A stretch of 56,907 nt of DNA from Bacillus salipaludis (lineage in GTDB: Bacteria; Bacillota; Bacilli; Bacillales_B; DSM-18226). Under the pieces are notes generated by a model that saw only the letters and a list, made by a program, of their open reading frames with translations, was not told where the DNA came from and made no database searches. Position 1 is the stretch's first letter. Each line of letters begins with the position of its first letter. Location of the stretch: assembly GCF_004358205.1 (NCBI RefSeq), contig NZ_SMYO01000020.1:1-56907 (forward strand). The letters run 5' to 3'. Below, one piece after another: positions 16,643 through 26,799 of this stretch. The position numbers were made by a program, and so were the translations under genes.

Positions 16643-17746
16643 TTGAAAACTGAACAGATTTCCCAAAATCAACTACTACTTTTCTTCATTCTTTATTTTT
16701 TCTCCACACTGGTTGGATTTGGTGCTAGTCACATGATTCACGTATCCCAGTACGATTCATTACTTGTTCTATGTTTAAGCGCCTTAACAGGGATTATACT
16801 TGCCTTTTGTGTCATAAAACTAGCAAAGCGGAGACCTAATGAATTTATCGTCCATTATGGAAGCGAGATTTTCCCCAACTGGATTCATATTCCTTTTATG
16901 GCGATTTTCTTTGTTTTCTTTCTGACCAGCAGCGCTCTAATTCTAAGAGAATATGAAGATTTTATTGTCCAAATTTATCTTCCCAAGACGCCGAATTGGG
17001 CGGTTGGCTGCATGTTTGGAGTGGTAGTAGCCGTCACAGCGCGATTAGGATTTGAAAATTTATTCCGGATCGCACAAGGGTTGTTTTATTTAGTTATTTT
17101 AGGGAATATAGGAAATCTACTTTTTATCGGCAAGGAATTGCGCTGGGAACGCTGGATGGCCTTTATTACCAATCATAGCGGACAAGGAATCTTAATGGGC
17201 GGCTACTCCACTGCTCATTTTTTTGGAGAGGCTATTATTTTACTTTTTTTATTTCCCTATTTGACGCAAAAACACAAAACATTTAAATCCATTATCTTGG
17301 CATCGTTTTTCTCTATACTATTTATTTCATCCAATATCATTTGGCTATTATTGCTGTTTGGACCGAATTTGGCAAGTCACCTGACCTATCCAATGTTAGA
17401 AATGATTCGCTATATCCGTATCGCTGATTTCATCCAAAATCTAGACCATTTATTAATTTCTATCTGGGCCACAACAGTTTTTATAAAAGTTACTCTTTTT
17501 TTTACGATTTCAGTTCAAATTCTTTCCCAGCTATTTCGCTTGAAAGATCACCGGCCCCTTGTGTTTTCGTTAACAGCAGTAATGATTTCCTTATCCCTAA
17601 ACATAGCAAGCGGATTTGCTGAAATGACCAGCCTTTTTACTGACTCATTTCCTACCCTTTCTTACTTTATGGAGCTTATTCCTTTACTATATTTAGTCAT
17701 GGACACAATCAAACAATCCATAAAGAAGAAAACGGAAAAAAGTTAA
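16643..17746 (+). CDS. Germination receptor subunit B (GerAB/GerKB family permease-like)
   Basis: A 367-aa polytopic protein, about ten helices, of the GerAB/APC-type spore germination permease family. It is the subunit that contacts the germinant in characterised receptors. It starts at TTG (16643) with AGGTGA about 7 nt upstream. It is last in the A-C-D-B operon, 11 bp after D, and followed by a terminator. Confidence 0.93.
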   Translation: MKTEQISQNQLLLFFILYFFSTLVGFGASHMIHVSQYDSLLVLCLSALTGIILAFCVIKLAKRRPNEFIVHYGSEIFPNWIHIPFMAIFFVFFLTSSALILREYEDFIVQIYLPKTPNWAVGCMFGVVVAVTARLGFENLFRIAQGLFYLVILGNIGNLLFIGKELRWERWMAFITNHSGQGILMGGYSTAHFFGEAIILLFLFPYLTQKHKTFKSIILASFFSILFISSNIIWLLLLFGPNLASHLTYPMLEMIRYIRIADFIQNLDHLLISIWATTVFIKVTLFFTISVQILSQLFRLKDHRPLVFSLTAVMISLSLNIASGFAEMTSLFTDSFPTLSYFMELIPLLYLVMDTIKQSIKKKTEKS

Positions 17747-17756
17747 AAACGAGCGA

Positions 17757-17787
17757 AAAGAGCATGAACAAGATGTCCATGCTCTTT
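17757..17787. terminator. Shared terminator of the ger operon and cshA
   Basis: The stem AAAGAGCATG/CATGCTCTTT with an 11-base loop lies between the convergent genes. T-runs on either side are modest. Confidence 0.65.
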
Positions 17788-17793
17788 CCTATT

Positions 17794-19269
17794 TTAATGA
17801 TTATAGCTTCTTGGCTTTGATTTTCCAGACGTTCTTTTTTCACCGCTTCTTGGTTTTACCGGTGATTTCTTTCTGCGGTCGGAATTAAACCCTCTAGAAT
17901 CGTCTCTTCTTCTGCGGTCCCGATCCTGCGATCTTCTTTCCCTTTTTTGCGGAAGAGGTTGTTCCTCTGTTAACTTAACAGGAGTAGTATCTGGTTCCTT
18001 CGTTAACATTTTCAAAACAGCTGCAACAACAGTGGAAGCGTCGTTTGCTTCAAGTAATTCTTCGGCAGCCGCTTTGTAATATTGAAGGTTATTGGCTTCA
18101 ATTGTCTGAACAATTTTGTCCACTACTGCACGCTGCTGTCCTTCTAATGCTTCATCAAGGGTTGGCGGCTTCATTCTTTCCATCTTACGTTTTGTAGTTT
18201 TTTCAACCACATTCAGGTAAGATTTTTCCCGTGGTGTAATAAAGGTCATCGCAACCCCTGTTTTACCCGCACGGCCAGTACGTCCAATACGGTGAACATA
18301 GCTTTCAGGATCTTGAGGAATATCAAAATTATAAACATGGGTTACACCAGAAATATCAAGACCTCTTGCTGCTACATCCGTTGCTACAAGGACATCAATC
18401 GAGCCTTCTTTAAATTTACGAAGGACAGAAAGACGTTTTGCCTGACTAAGGTCGCCATGAATTCCTTCAGCCGTATAGCCTCTAAGGTTTAAAGCTTCAG
18501 ATAACTCATCGACACGGCGTTTCGTCCGTCCGAAAATAATCGCTAGTTCTGGTGATTGGATATCCAAAAGTCTTGTTAACACATCAAATTTATTTTTTTC
18601 CTGCACTTCCACATAGTATTGTTCAATGGAAGGAACAGTCATTTCTTTAGCTTTGACACGAACAATCTGAGGATCCTTCATAAACTTTTCAGCCATTCGC
18701 TGAATCGGTCCCGGCATGGTTGCTGAGAACAGTAATGTTTGGCGCTCGGTAGGGATTTCCGCTAAAATCGTTTCAATATCTTCAATGAATCCCATGTTTA
18801 ACATTTCGTCTGCTTCATCTAGGATGGCTGTATGAACATGGTCTAAGCGAAGTGTCTTTCTGTTGATATGGTCAAGTACACGGCCTGGTGTCCCAACAAT
18901 AATATGTGGGGCCTTTTTTAAAGAACGGATTTGGCGGCCAATATCCTGTCCTCCGTAAATTGGTAATACACGAACTCTTTTACCTGAACCGATTTTGTAT
19001 AATTCTTCTGATACTTGAATCGCAAGCTCGCGGGTAGGAGCAATAATAATCCCCTGGATTGCCTCTACACTTGTATCCACTTTTTCTACCAATGGAATTC
19101 CAAATGCAGCTGTTTTTCCTGTTCCTGTTTGAGCCTGGCCGATCAAATCCTTATTTTCTAAGCTCAATGGAATCGTTTCTGCCTGGATTGGCGTTGCTTC
19201 CTCAAAACCCATTTTGAGGACAGCCTTTAATGTTTCCTGGCTAATACCTAAATCTTGAAACTTCGTCAA
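17794..19269 (-). CDS. cshA: DEAD-box RNA helicase CshA
   Basis: A helicase of about 491 aa. It carries the Q motif (GFEEATPIQ), Walker [22 protein letters not shown] and HRIGRTGR, and a basic RGG-poor C-terminal tail rich in R/K/D/S. CshA is the main ribosome-biogenesis and RNA-degradosome helicase of Firmicutes. The ATG at 19278 lies only 1 nt from the AAGGAG, so the in-frame TTG at 19269 (10-nt spacing, giving MTKFQDL as in homologues) is the better start. In B. subtilis it also follows murF. Confidence 0.93.
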   Translation of the reverse strand: MTKFQDLGISQETLKAVLKMGFEEATPIQAETIPLSLENKDLIGQAQTGTGKTAAFGIPLVEKVDTSVEAIQGIIIAPTRELAIQVSEELYKIGSGKRVRVLPIYGGQDIGRQIRSLKKAPHIIVGTPGRVLDHINRKTLRLDHVHTAILDEADEMLNMGFIEDIETILAEIPTERQTLLFSATMPGPIQRMAEKFMKDPQIVRVKAKEMTVPSIEQYYVEVQEKNKFDVLTRLLDIQSPELAIIFGRTKRRVDELSEALNLRGYTAEGIHGDLSQAKRLSVLRKFKEGSIDVLVATDVAARGLDISGVTHVYNFDIPQDPESYVHRIGRTGRAGKTGVAMTFITPREKSYLNVVEKTTKRKMERMKPPTLDEALEGQQRAVVDKIVQTIEANNLQYYKAAAEELLEANDASTVVAAVLKMLTKEPDTTPVKLTEEQPLPQKRERRSQDRDRRRRDDSRGFNSDRRKKSPVKPRSGEKRTSGKSKPRSYNH

Positions 19270-19354
19270 TGTTTTCATTCTCCTTCATCTATTTAAAAAT
19301 TGTATTTATGCTGAATGTATCGTGACGCATCAAAATGCCCAAATTTATTTTATC

Positions 19355-19383
19355 AAAAAAAGACATTCCTCCAAAGGAGTATG
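19355..19383 (-). terminator. Probable terminator of ddl-murF-esterase
   Basis: A minus-strand imperfect stem, CAT-CTCC paired with GGAG-ATG across a small internal loop, is followed by TCTTTTTTTG. Confidence 0.5.
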
Positions 19384-19469
19384 CCCTTATTTCCTCGTTC
19401 TTAAGACACGTTGATTATTATCATACCACTATTCCTTGTATATTGCAATCAAAGCTAGTTTTACCAACC

Positions 19470-20159
19470 TTAATACTCGGATAAAAAATCATACACCTGG
19501 GAAAATAGGGCGGCTTTTTCCTCACAGTGACAAATATGATGTTGGGAATCCTTAATATAAGTAATCCGCTTCTTTTTTGAATTAATGGTCCGATACAAAT
19601 ATTCAGCACTTTTTGGCGGCACCATTCCATCGCATTCCCCTTGAGCAATTAAGGTCGGCACTTCTACTTGATACAAAAGTGGTTTAATAAAGGAGACAAG
19701 TTGACGAAATTGCAAGGTAGCCGCTATTGGGGTTGCTTTTATTTTTCTTAAATAACGCTGAAATAATTCATTCTCCCTCAAGTTTCCTCTTAGAGAGTCG
19801 ATCAGCATTCTTTTTAATTCCACCGCCATTTGTTTTGGATTAATATAGAGGGCGGCGGCACTTAACAAAATAAGCCTTTTAACAGGATAATTGGCTGCTA
19901 AATAGGCCGCAATTAAGCCCCCCATTGAAAAACCAATGACATAAACTTCTTCACAGGTTTGAAGGAGCTTCTTTAATTCATCCTCGGCACATTCAATCCA
20001 TTGCTGATACTGAACCCCTTTTAATGAAAGTGTTTCACCATGACCCGGAAGTGTGGGCACACAAAAGCACCAATCGGTCCGTTCCGATAAATACTCCACC
20101 AGCGGTTCTACTTCATAAGGGGCTCCCGTAAAGCCGTGAATACATAAGCAGCCAATCAT
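19470..20159 (-). CDS. Alpha/beta hydrolase (carboxylesterase / lysophospholipase-like)
   Basis: A 229-aa serine hydrolase similar to Est30-type carboxylesterases. The oxyanion HGF is at 8-10 and nucleophile S78 sits in GFSMGG. A probable acid lies in GECDGMVPP, and a C-terminal histidine lies in the QHHICH region. The ATG at 20159 has AGGTGA at good spacing and begins 12 nt after the murF stop, implying an operon with ddl and murF. The upstream GTG at 20168 lies within that SD. Physiological substrate unknown. Confidence 0.87.
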   Translation of the reverse strand: MIGCLCIHGFTGAPYEVEPLVEYLSERTDWCFCVPTLPGHGETLSLKGVQYQQWIECAEDELKKLLQTCEEVYVIGFSMGGLIAAYLAANYPVKRLILLSAAALYINPKQMAVELKRMLIDSLRGNLRENELFQRYLRKIKATPIAATLQFRQLVSFIKPLLYQVEVPTLIAQGECDGMVPPKSAEYLYRTINSKKKRITYIKDSQHHICHCEEKAALFSQVYDFLSEY

Positions 20160-20171
20160 TTTACTCACCTG

Positions 20172-21545
20172 CTATTTTTGTAAATAACTTACAACTTCTT
20201 CTAATTTCATCCCGCGGGATGCCTTAACAAGCACTAAAGACTCTTGGTTTACATTGTTTACCAATTCGCGAATTAACTCCTTTTTATCCGTAAAGGCGAA
20301 AACCCGATTTTCTCCTAAAACTGCACGTGCACCCTTAGCGATATGAGCTCCTAATTGACCGTAAGTAAACAATAAATCAATTTTATTTGGATTTAGCCCC
20401 TGACCAATTTGCAAATGATATTGTTCTTCCTGCGGCCCTAATTCCAGCATATCACCTAATACAAGGATTTTTTTATCATACCCTTGAAGATTCGATACTA
20501 ATTCAATCGCAGCAATCATCGATGTCGGACTGGCATTGTAAGCATCATTAATAATTTTTTCCCCATGCTTACCTTCAACAAGCTCCATTCTCATATTTGT
20601 AAGCTTGATCCCAGCTAAACCTTCATTCATTTTTTCAAACGGAACATTAAAATGTCTGGCAATCAACATGGAGGCAAGCGCATTTAAAATATTGTGCGTT
20701 CCCAAAACGGGAAGCATAAAGCTTTCGGTTGAAGCATTCGTCTTAAACCGGTTACCATGATCGATTTGAATAATGTCTGTTGGGAATAAATCATTGGTTT
20801 CATTCCTTCCAAAGGTCTGTACCTCGACATTACCTTTATATCGATGGATTCTTTCCATTAACAATGGTTCATCCCCATGCAATACAGCTAGTCCACCCTC
20901 TTTTAAGCCTTGCAAAATTTCAAGCTTCGCTTCAGCAATTCCCTCTCTAGAACCAAGGTCAAGCAAATGGGATTCACCAATATTCGTGATAACGACGGCA
21001 TCCGGGCAGGCGAGTTTGGTGAGAAATTCAATTTCACCACGTCCGCTCATCCCCATTTCCAAAACAGCAATTTGGGTATCTTCTTCCAATCCTAATATCG
21101 TAAGTGGAAGACCAATTTGATTATTATAATTACCTTCCGTTTTTTGAACTTTATATTGGGTCGAAAGCAGACCAGCAGTTAAATCCTTTGTGGTTGTTTT
21201 TCCGTTACTGCCGGTGATTCCTACCACCTTTATATTCAGTTCCAGACGGTAGCTTCTTGCTAATTCCTGTAAAGCTGTTAAACAATCATCAACAATTAAA
21301 ATCGGCAGATGCTCTGGCGGGTTTGGAACATCGCTTTGCCAAAGAGCAGCTGCAGCACCTTTTTGGATGGATTCCTCTACAAATTTATGGCCATCTACCC
21401 GTTCCCCTTTAAAGGGTACGAACAAGCTTCCTGCTTCAATTTGCCTTGAATCAATGACAACTTCTTGGACGACTACATCTTTAAAAGGAGTGATATCATT
21501 TTTTACCGTGATCATGTTAGCGATTTGGCTAAGAGTTCTTTTCAT
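20172..21545 (-). CDS. murF: UDP-MurNAc-tripeptide--D-Ala-D-Ala ligase
   Basis: A 457-aa Mur ligase that adds the D-Ala-D-Ala made by Ddl to UDP-MurNAc-tripeptide in the cytoplasm. The P-loop GITGSNGKTTTKD, the YNNQIGLPLTIL segment, the NDAYNASPTSM motif and the C-terminal LVKASRGMKLEEV are all present. It lies 167 bp after ddl with a repeat element between them, then the esterase gene follows. Confidence 0.97.
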   Translation of the reverse strand: MKRTLSQIANMITVKNDITPFKDVVVQEVVIDSRQIEAGSLFVPFKGERVDGHKFVEESIQKGAAAALWQSDVPNPPEHLPILIVDDCLTALQELARSYRLELNIKVVGITGSNGKTTTKDLTAGLLSTQYKVQKTEGNYNNQIGLPLTILGLEEDTQIAVLEMGMSGRGEIEFLTKLACPDAVVITNIGESHLLDLGSREGIAEAKLEILQGLKEGGLAVLHGDEPLLMERIHRYKGNVEVQTFGRNETNDLFPTDIIQIDHGNRFKTNASTESFMLPVLGTHNILNALASMLIARHFNVPFEKMNEGLAGIKLTNMRMELVEGKHGEKIINDAYNASPTSMIAAIELVSNLQGYDKKILVLGDMLELGPQEEQYHLQIGQGLNPNKIDLLFTYGQLGAHIAKGARAVLGENRVFAFTDKKELIRELVNNVNQESLVLVKASRGMKLEEVVSYLQK

Positions 21546-21586
21546 CCTTTTTCCCTCCTCTATTCAATTGATTCTCAAAAGAACGG

Positions 21587-21712
21587 ACACGGCGAAAAGC
21601 CGTGCCGTACACATTTATTGTCTAGCTCCTGCGCCAAGCCCTTCAGGGAAAAAATGAACTGCTCTTTTTTCCTAGGTCACTTCGGCACTGAGCAAGGAAC
21701 ATCGCTTTTCGT
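21587..21712. repeat. Interspersed repeat between ddl and murF
   Basis: This intergenic segment begins with a CACGGC/GCCGTG hairpin (about 21588-21603). It continues with TGTCTAGCTCCTGCGCC, a sequence type that recurs in many Bacillaceae intergenic regions, and GC-rich palindromic pieces. No coding potential is evident. Confidence 0.5.
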
Positions 21713-22792
21713 TTAGAAAGTATATTTAATCTGTTGTTTTTCGTTATGTCTGTCTTTTGCAAGATTGACAAGGCGCTCAATTAATTGTGGGTATTCCACC
21801 CCAGTGTGCTTCCATAACAGCGGGAACATACTAAATGGAGTAAAACCAGGCATTGTATTTACTTCGTTAATTAATGCTCTTCCATCCTTTGTTAAGAAGA
21901 AATCAGCACGAACCAACCCCGAACAATCCAACGCTTTAAATGCCTGAATTGCCATTGCTTTAATTTGTTTATATTCATCCTCTGTAATTTCAGCAGGAAT
22001 TATCAACGCGGTTTCGCCATCTTCATATTTCGCTTTATAATCATAAAAATCTTTTTTCGGTACAATTTCTCCTGCTACGGAACATTCCGGCTCATCATTT
22101 CCTAGAATACCCACTTCAATTTCACGGGCAGTTACACCTTCTTCGATAATCACCTTGCGATCAAATTGGAAGGCTTCCGCAAAAGCTGTTTCCAATTCTG
22201 CACGATTCCGGCATTTACTAATTCCAACACTTGATCCAAGATTAGCTGGCTTTACAAAACATGGATAACCTAGTGCTTCCTCAACCTTTGCATAAGCAAC
22301 TTCTTTTTCCTTTTGCCATTCACTTTTAATAAAAGCAACATAGTTTACTTGGGCGAGCCCGGCTTGTGCAAATACATTTTTCATCATCACTTTATCCATA
22401 CCGGCTGCGGAAGCAAGTACCCCATTTCCGGCATAGGGAAGATTTAATAGTTCTAATAATCCTTGTACCGTACCATCTTCCCCATTTGGTCCGTGCAATA
22501 GCGGAAAGATGACGTCAAGAGGGGCTTGTTCCTGTTTATTTCCTTCAAATAAAGCAGGGGCTAAAGAAAGTGGGGATAATTCATCCCCCCCGGTAAACTC
22601 AAGTTCCTTAACATTCTCAACAGGAGCTTGCAGCTGCGCACCCTTAATCCACTGACCTTCTTCATTTATGTAAATTGGATGAATTTCAAATTTTTCCAGG
22701 TCCAGCGCGCGAATGACTGCCATCGCCGTTTGCATAGATACTTTATGTTCAGCGGATTTTCCTCCGTATAATAAACCCAGTTTCGTTTTCAT
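21713..22792 (-). CDS. ddl: D-alanine--D-alanine ligase
   Basis: A 359-aa ATP-grasp enzyme forming D-Ala-D-Ala. Visible motifs are [10 protein letters not shown] at the N-terminus, [28 protein letters not shown], and the catalytic/metal segment [11 protein letters not shown]...[21 protein letters not shown] precedes the ATG. It is first gene of the ddl-murF-esterase run and works with alr in this window. Confidence 0.97.
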   Translation of the reverse strand: MKTKLGLLYGGKSAEHKVSMQTAMAVIRALDLEKFEIHPIYINEEGQWIKGAQLQAPVENVKELEFTGGDELSPLSLAPALFEGNKQEQAPLDVIFPLLHGPNGEDGTVQGLLELLNLPYAGNGVLASAAGMDKVMMKNVFAQAGLAQVNYVAFIKSEWQKEKEVAYAKVEEALGYPCFVKPANLGSSVGISKCRNRAELETAFAEAFQFDRKVIIEEGVTAREIEVGILGNDEPECSVAGEIVPKKDFYDYKAKYEDGETALIIPAEITEDEYKQIKAMAIQAFKALDCSGLVRADFFLTKDGRALINEVNTMPGFTPFSMFPLLWKHTGVEYPQLIERLVNLAKDRHNEKQQIKYTF

Positions 22793-22907
22793 GATAAACC
22801 TCCATTTTAAATACTGTTTTTATTTTAGCACTTTCTCAAAAATTTAAGGAATGATGTGATAATCTTTTTTATATTTTATGAAATCAAGTGCTTGATTCAA
22901 AACAATC

Positions 22908-22940
22908 AAAAATAAAATCTCTCCAAATTATCAGGAGAGA
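22908..22940 (-). terminator. Terminator of the 258-aa gene
   Basis: The minus-strand stem TCTCTCC/GGAGAGA is followed by TTTTATTTTTG. Confidence 0.8.
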
Positions 22941-23717
22941 TTAGCGAACATTCAATTTCCACTCTTTTGTTTTTTTATCAAAAATGATTTTAGCATGATA
23001 TGGTTCTTTTGAAATAATTTCATATTCCTCATACATATCATCCATATTGGCAAAATCACCAATTACCCAGATTGGAATTTCAATCTTTGTACGCTGTTGA
23101 TCTGCATCTTTCATCGAAATGCAGATTCCCTCTTTTATAAACGGAGTTAAGGAAAGAAGAATCTCCTTGTTTACGGACGGATAGATGCGTTTTTTTCTTA
23201 AACCTAAAAGGGATTTCTCCAATTTCAGTTTACTTACTTTTCCGGAAATGGCCTCGCTAAGTAAATGAAAAAAGTCCTTAAAGCTGCGATAATAAATTTT
23301 GTTAAACCAGCCATCATCATGGGCTAAATACACAAACCGATTTCCGAGCTTATTATAGAAGGGCAATTTTAAATGTTGCTTTAAATGACCCAAATATAAT
23401 AATTCTGCAATTTCCTGTCCTGTTAGCTCATTTAAAACCTCTTCTTCAATAAAATCAATCCAGCAAAAATCTCCATATCCGTATACATCTTCCCCAGCTA
23501 ATTTTTTTACACGATCCTCCGGACAATATTCAAGCAGCGTATGCATATTAAACTCAGTATCATCAAAACGGTGCTTTAATAAAAGCAAATGGTTTAATGA
23601 ATCTGAAAAAGCAGCAGCAAATTCATCGAATTCAATTCCGTAGGACATTACATACTGATCCGATTGATTTAAGTGTACATAAATAAGATCCCGTATGTCT
23701 TGATGATGCTTTTTCAA
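22941..23717 (-). CDS. Conserved hypothetical protein, soluble
   Basis: A protein of about 258 aa that I do not recognise. It has no signal peptide or membrane segment. It is rich in aromatic and acidic residues, with an N-terminal helical region (KHHQDIRDLIYVHLNQ) and a C-terminal beta-strand region ending KIIFDKKTKEWKLNV. A TTG at 23717 has SD GGAGG at 9 nt. The TTG two codons upstream is too close to the SD. It is a single-gene unit with its own terminator, divergent from mgtE. Confidence 0.75.
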   Translation of the reverse strand: MKKHHQDIRDLIYVHLNQSDQYVMSYGIEFDEFAAAFSDSLNHLLLLKHRFDDTEFNMHTLLEYCPEDRVKKLAGEDVYGYGDFCWIDFIEEEVLNELTGQEIAELLYLGHLKQHLKLPFYNKLGNRFVYLAHDDGWFNKIYYRSFKDFFHLLSEAISGKVSKLKLEKSLLGLRKKRIYPSVNKEILLSLTPFIKEGICISMKDADQQRTKIEIPIWVIGDFANMDDMYEEYEIISKEPYHAKIIFDKKTKEWKLNVR

Positions 23718-24007
23718 GGCCAAACTCCTCCGAAAGTTAAAAATTTATCTTAAAAGGACAGCTATCGTAAAAACTGCCTATGTGTTATTCCTTATCATTT
23801 TACCAAAGAATAGGTCAAATAGCTTATTTCAATTCTTTTACAATTTTAAAGCTTTGATGATGAAAATTGCAAATGGATTATCATAAAAGTAACTGTTTTT
23901 AAAATATCAATGGATTCTTATTTATTAACATATACTAGTAAAGATTCGAAAAAACATTTCCGTCTCCCCTGTTATCAAACCTGCGGGGTAGAAAGGAGCT
24001 TTAATCC
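23718..24007. other. Divergent intergenic region before mgtE
   Basis: A 290-bp AT-rich gap with no gene. A TATACT (23931-23936) is a possible -10 for mgtE, but no convincing -35 was found. The conserved M-box (ykoK) magnesium riboswitch sequences were looked for and not seen. Confidence 0.5.
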
Positions 24008-25366
24008 ATGATTAAGAATATGACTCAGGCTGAGATTAGCCTTCATATTATTAAAGTTTTAAAAGAAAATAAAAAAGCTGAATTTGAAGCGATTCTTGAG
24101 GAATTGCAGCCCTATGATATTGCGAAAATTTATGAGGGATTACCGGAGAAGCATAAAGCTAAGTTTCTCTTATTTCTTAAAAATGATCTTCTCGCTGACC
24201 TAATGGAAGAGCTTGATAAGGATGAACAGCTCGAGGTATTAAATAAGCTTGGAATTGAAAAGTCGAGCAAGATTCTTGATTTAATGGATAATGACGACCT
24301 TGCCTTACTATTACATGAACTATCCCCAGAAAAGATGGATTCGCTTTTGTCCGGAATGAAGGCGGAGGAATCTACCGCTGTTAAAGACATCCTAAATTAT
24401 CCGCCGGAAACAGCAGGTAGAATCATGACAAATCGGTTTGTCTGGATTCGAAATTATTTTTCTGTCAGGGAGGCCGTCGATAAATTAAAGATTTTCGCAG
24501 AATTTGCTGAAACCATTAATTATTTATATGTGATTGATGAAGAGCGCAAACTGGTTGGCGTTGTTTCCTATCGTGATTTATTATTGGCTGATATGGATGA
24601 AAAGATCAATGACATTATGTATGAACGGGTTATTTCTGTTCTAGTGGCGACTGACCAGGAAGTAGTGGCCAGAACAGCAGAACGTTATGACTTCTTAGCC
24701 ATTCCTGTTGTGGATGATAAAAATGTCCTCGTTGGGATTGTGACGGTCGATGACATTATCGATGTTGTGATAAGAGAAGCAAATGAAGATATTGAAAAAC
24801 TATCTGCTTCGGGGAAAGCGATTGACTTTGATACAAAAATTTTTGTTGCTGCTGCACGAAGATTACCATGGTTAATTTTACTTTTATTTATCGGTCTCAT
24901 TTCCGGAAGGATCATCTCAAGCTTTGAAGATACGTTAAAACAAGTGGTTGCATTAGCCTTTTTTATGCCGATGATTGCTGGCATGACTGGAAACACTGGG
25001 ACACAATCCCTAGCGGTTGTCGTTCGCGGACTAATCTCCCATGATATTGATAAAGGAGTGGTTACCCGGCTGATTGCTCGTGAGTTTGGGGTTGGGATTA
25101 CGATTGGGGTTACCTGCGCTGTGCTAATCTCAGTTATTGCCTACATCTGGCAGGGGAATATGATACTTGGTGCGGTGGTGGGCTGCTCCCTCTTTTTCAC
25201 ACTTATAATCGGAACGCTGGCAGGAACCATCATTCCTCTAATTTTATACCGCTTTAATGTTGACCCTGCCGTTGCATCCGGCCCGCTGATCACCACCTTA
25301 AATGATATCTTTTCCTTAATGACCTACTTTGGTATCGCATCAATGTTTTTGCATTACCTCATCTAA
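24008..25366 (+). CDS. mgtE: Magnesium transporter MgtE
   Basis: A 452-aa Mg2+ channel. An N-terminal superhelical domain (about 1-130) and two CBS domains (about 130-255) form the cytosolic Mg sensor, followed by a plug helix. Five C-terminal membrane helices carry AFFMPMIAGMTGNTGTQSLAVVVRG and the conserved DPAVASGPLITTLND pore segment. SD AAAGGAG is 9 nt before the ATG. Monocistronic. Confidence 0.97.
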   Translation: MIKNMTQAEISLHIIKVLKENKKAEFEAILEELQPYDIAKIYEGLPEKHKAKFLLFLKNDLLADLMEELDKDEQLEVLNKLGIEKSSKILDLMDNDDLALLLHELSPEKMDSLLSGMKAEESTAVKDILNYPPETAGRIMTNRFVWIRNYFSVREAVDKLKIFAEFAETINYLYVIDEERKLVGVVSYRDLLLADMDEKINDIMYERVISVLVATDQEVVARTAERYDFLAIPVVDDKNVLVGIVTVDDIIDVVIREANEDIEKLSASGKAIDFDTKIFVAAARRLPWLILLLFIGLISGRIISSFEDTLKQVVALAFFMPMIAGMTGNTGTQSLAVVVRGLISHDIDKGVVTRLIAREFGVGITIGVTCAVLISVIAYIWQGNMILGAVVGCSLFFTLIIGTLAGTIIPLILYRFNVDPAVASGPLITTLNDIFSLMTYFGIASMFLHYLI

Positions 25367-25494
25367 GTTTTTTGAAACCATCAACCTGTTTCATCCGTCT
25401 TATATTTTGAAATATTTCCCTTACTTTCTATTGTGAGGAAACTCTTTCTTTGCTAGCATGAAAGTAACAAATGCAAATATAACGGGTGTGACAT

Positions 25495-26676
25495 ATGGAT
25501 TATTTTTCGAAAAAACCGGACCGGTTTGATTGGACATTAACGTTAATTTTATTTCTGTTTTTCCTGATTAGCTGCGCCTCCATCTACAGTGCTCAAGGTG
25601 CCGCACAGTATGATGAAAATTTCTTAATCAAACAAGTCTTTTGGTATGTAGTGGGGGCAGCGATTATTTCTGTTGCCATTCTAATCGATGGCTATCAATA
25701 TAAACGGCTTGCATGGTATCTCTATGGCTTTGGCCTATTATTGCTGATTGCGATCATTGTTGCACCGACAAGCATTGCTCCCTATCGAAACGGTGCGAAA
25801 AGCTGGTTTATTATTCATGGGCTCGGCATTCAGCCTTCGGAATTTGTAAAAACTTTTTTGATTCTTGCCTTAAGCCGGGTCATTACCCAGCATCAAGAAA
25901 AGTTTAAGGGAAAATCCCTTAAATTAGACTTCTTGTTACTTTTAAAATTGGGGATTACTACAGCAGTACCACTCGGGCTGATTATGCTTCAGCCTGACTT
26001 AGGAACCGGTCTTGTGATTTTATCGATTCTTACTGGCCTTATTTTAGTCTCAGGAATCTCATGGAAAATCATATTACCGATATACGGATCTGGGGCAGGC
26101 CTTGGAGCAGCCATTCTTTATCTCGTCGTTCAAAAACCAGAACTGCTTGTAAAATATTTAAATGTGAAAACCTATCAATTTGAACGGATCTATTCCTGGC
26201 TTGACCCGGTTAACCATAAAAGTGATTCCGGCTACCATCTAATGAAATCATTAACGGCGATTGGCTCAGGTCTGATAACGGGAAAAGGTTTTGATAAAGG
26301 TGAAGTTTACATTCCTGAGGGCCATACCGATTTCATCTTTAGTATTATTGGCGAAGAATACGGCTTTGTCGGCGGCAGTATCGTGGTAGGACTATTCTTC
26401 CTGTTGATTTACCATTTAATCAAAACATCCTTAGATACAAATGACCCGTTTAATATTTATGTCTGCATAGGAGTCATCAGCGTAATTACATTCCACGTCT
26501 TTCAAAATATTGGCATGACCATCCAAGTTCTGCCGATTACCGGCATTCCGCTTCCCTTCATCAGCTATGGAGGAAGCTCTTTAATGGGGAATATGTTTGC
26601 AATGGGCTTGGTCTATAGCATCCGTTACCATCATCGGACCTATATGTTTTCTTCCGGTGCATCAGTTGATTCCTAA
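25495..26676 (+). CDS. rodA: SEDS-family peptidoglycan polymerase RodA
   Basis: A 393-aa protein with about ten helices, the same length as B. subtilis RodA. It has the SEDS signatures LGIQPSEFVK, MLQPDLGTGLV and the C-terminal GIPLPFISYGGSSLMGNM. RodA polymerises glycan strands during cylindrical growth with a class B PBP. FtsW and SpoVE are paralogues. The length and sequence favour RodA, but the assignment among paralogues is by overall appearance. A terminator follows directly. Confidence 0.88.
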   Translation: MDYFSKKPDRFDWTLTLILFLFFLISCASIYSAQGAAQYDENFLIKQVFWYVVGAAIISVAILIDGYQYKRLAWYLYGFGLLLLIAIIVAPTSIAPYRNGAKSWFIIHGLGIQPSEFVKTFLILALSRVITQHQEKFKGKSLKLDFLLLLKLGITTAVPLGLIMLQPDLGTGLVILSILTGLILVSGISWKIILPIYGSGAGLGAAILYLVVQKPELLVKYLNVKTYQFERIYSWLDPVNHKSDSGYHLMKSLTAIGSGLITGKGFDKGEVYIPEGHTDFIFSIIGEEYGFVGGSIVVGLFFLLIYHLIKTSLDTNDPFNIYVCIGVISVITFHVFQNIGMTIQVLPITGIPLPFISYGGSSLMGNMFAMGLVYSIRYHHRTYMFSSGASVDS

Positions 26677-26677
26677 A

Positions 26678-26702
26678 GGCAGCGACTTTACGCTGTCTTT
26701 TT
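26678..26702 (+). terminator. Terminator of rodA
   Basis: The stem GGCAGCG/CGCTGTC with a six-base loop is followed by TTTTTC, two bases after the stop codon. Confidence 0.8.
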
Positions 26703-26799
26703 CATTTATTTAGGAATGAATGTTAAATTGGTACCATATTTATTTCTTTATAGGACAATCTGGTTTAAACTATAAACATTACAATAGCGAAGGTGAATT

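Noticed and set aside
23718..24007. M-box (ykoK) magnesium riboswitch before mgtE
   Set aside because: The conserved M-box blocks are not present and there is no leader terminator. A plain promoter is more likely.
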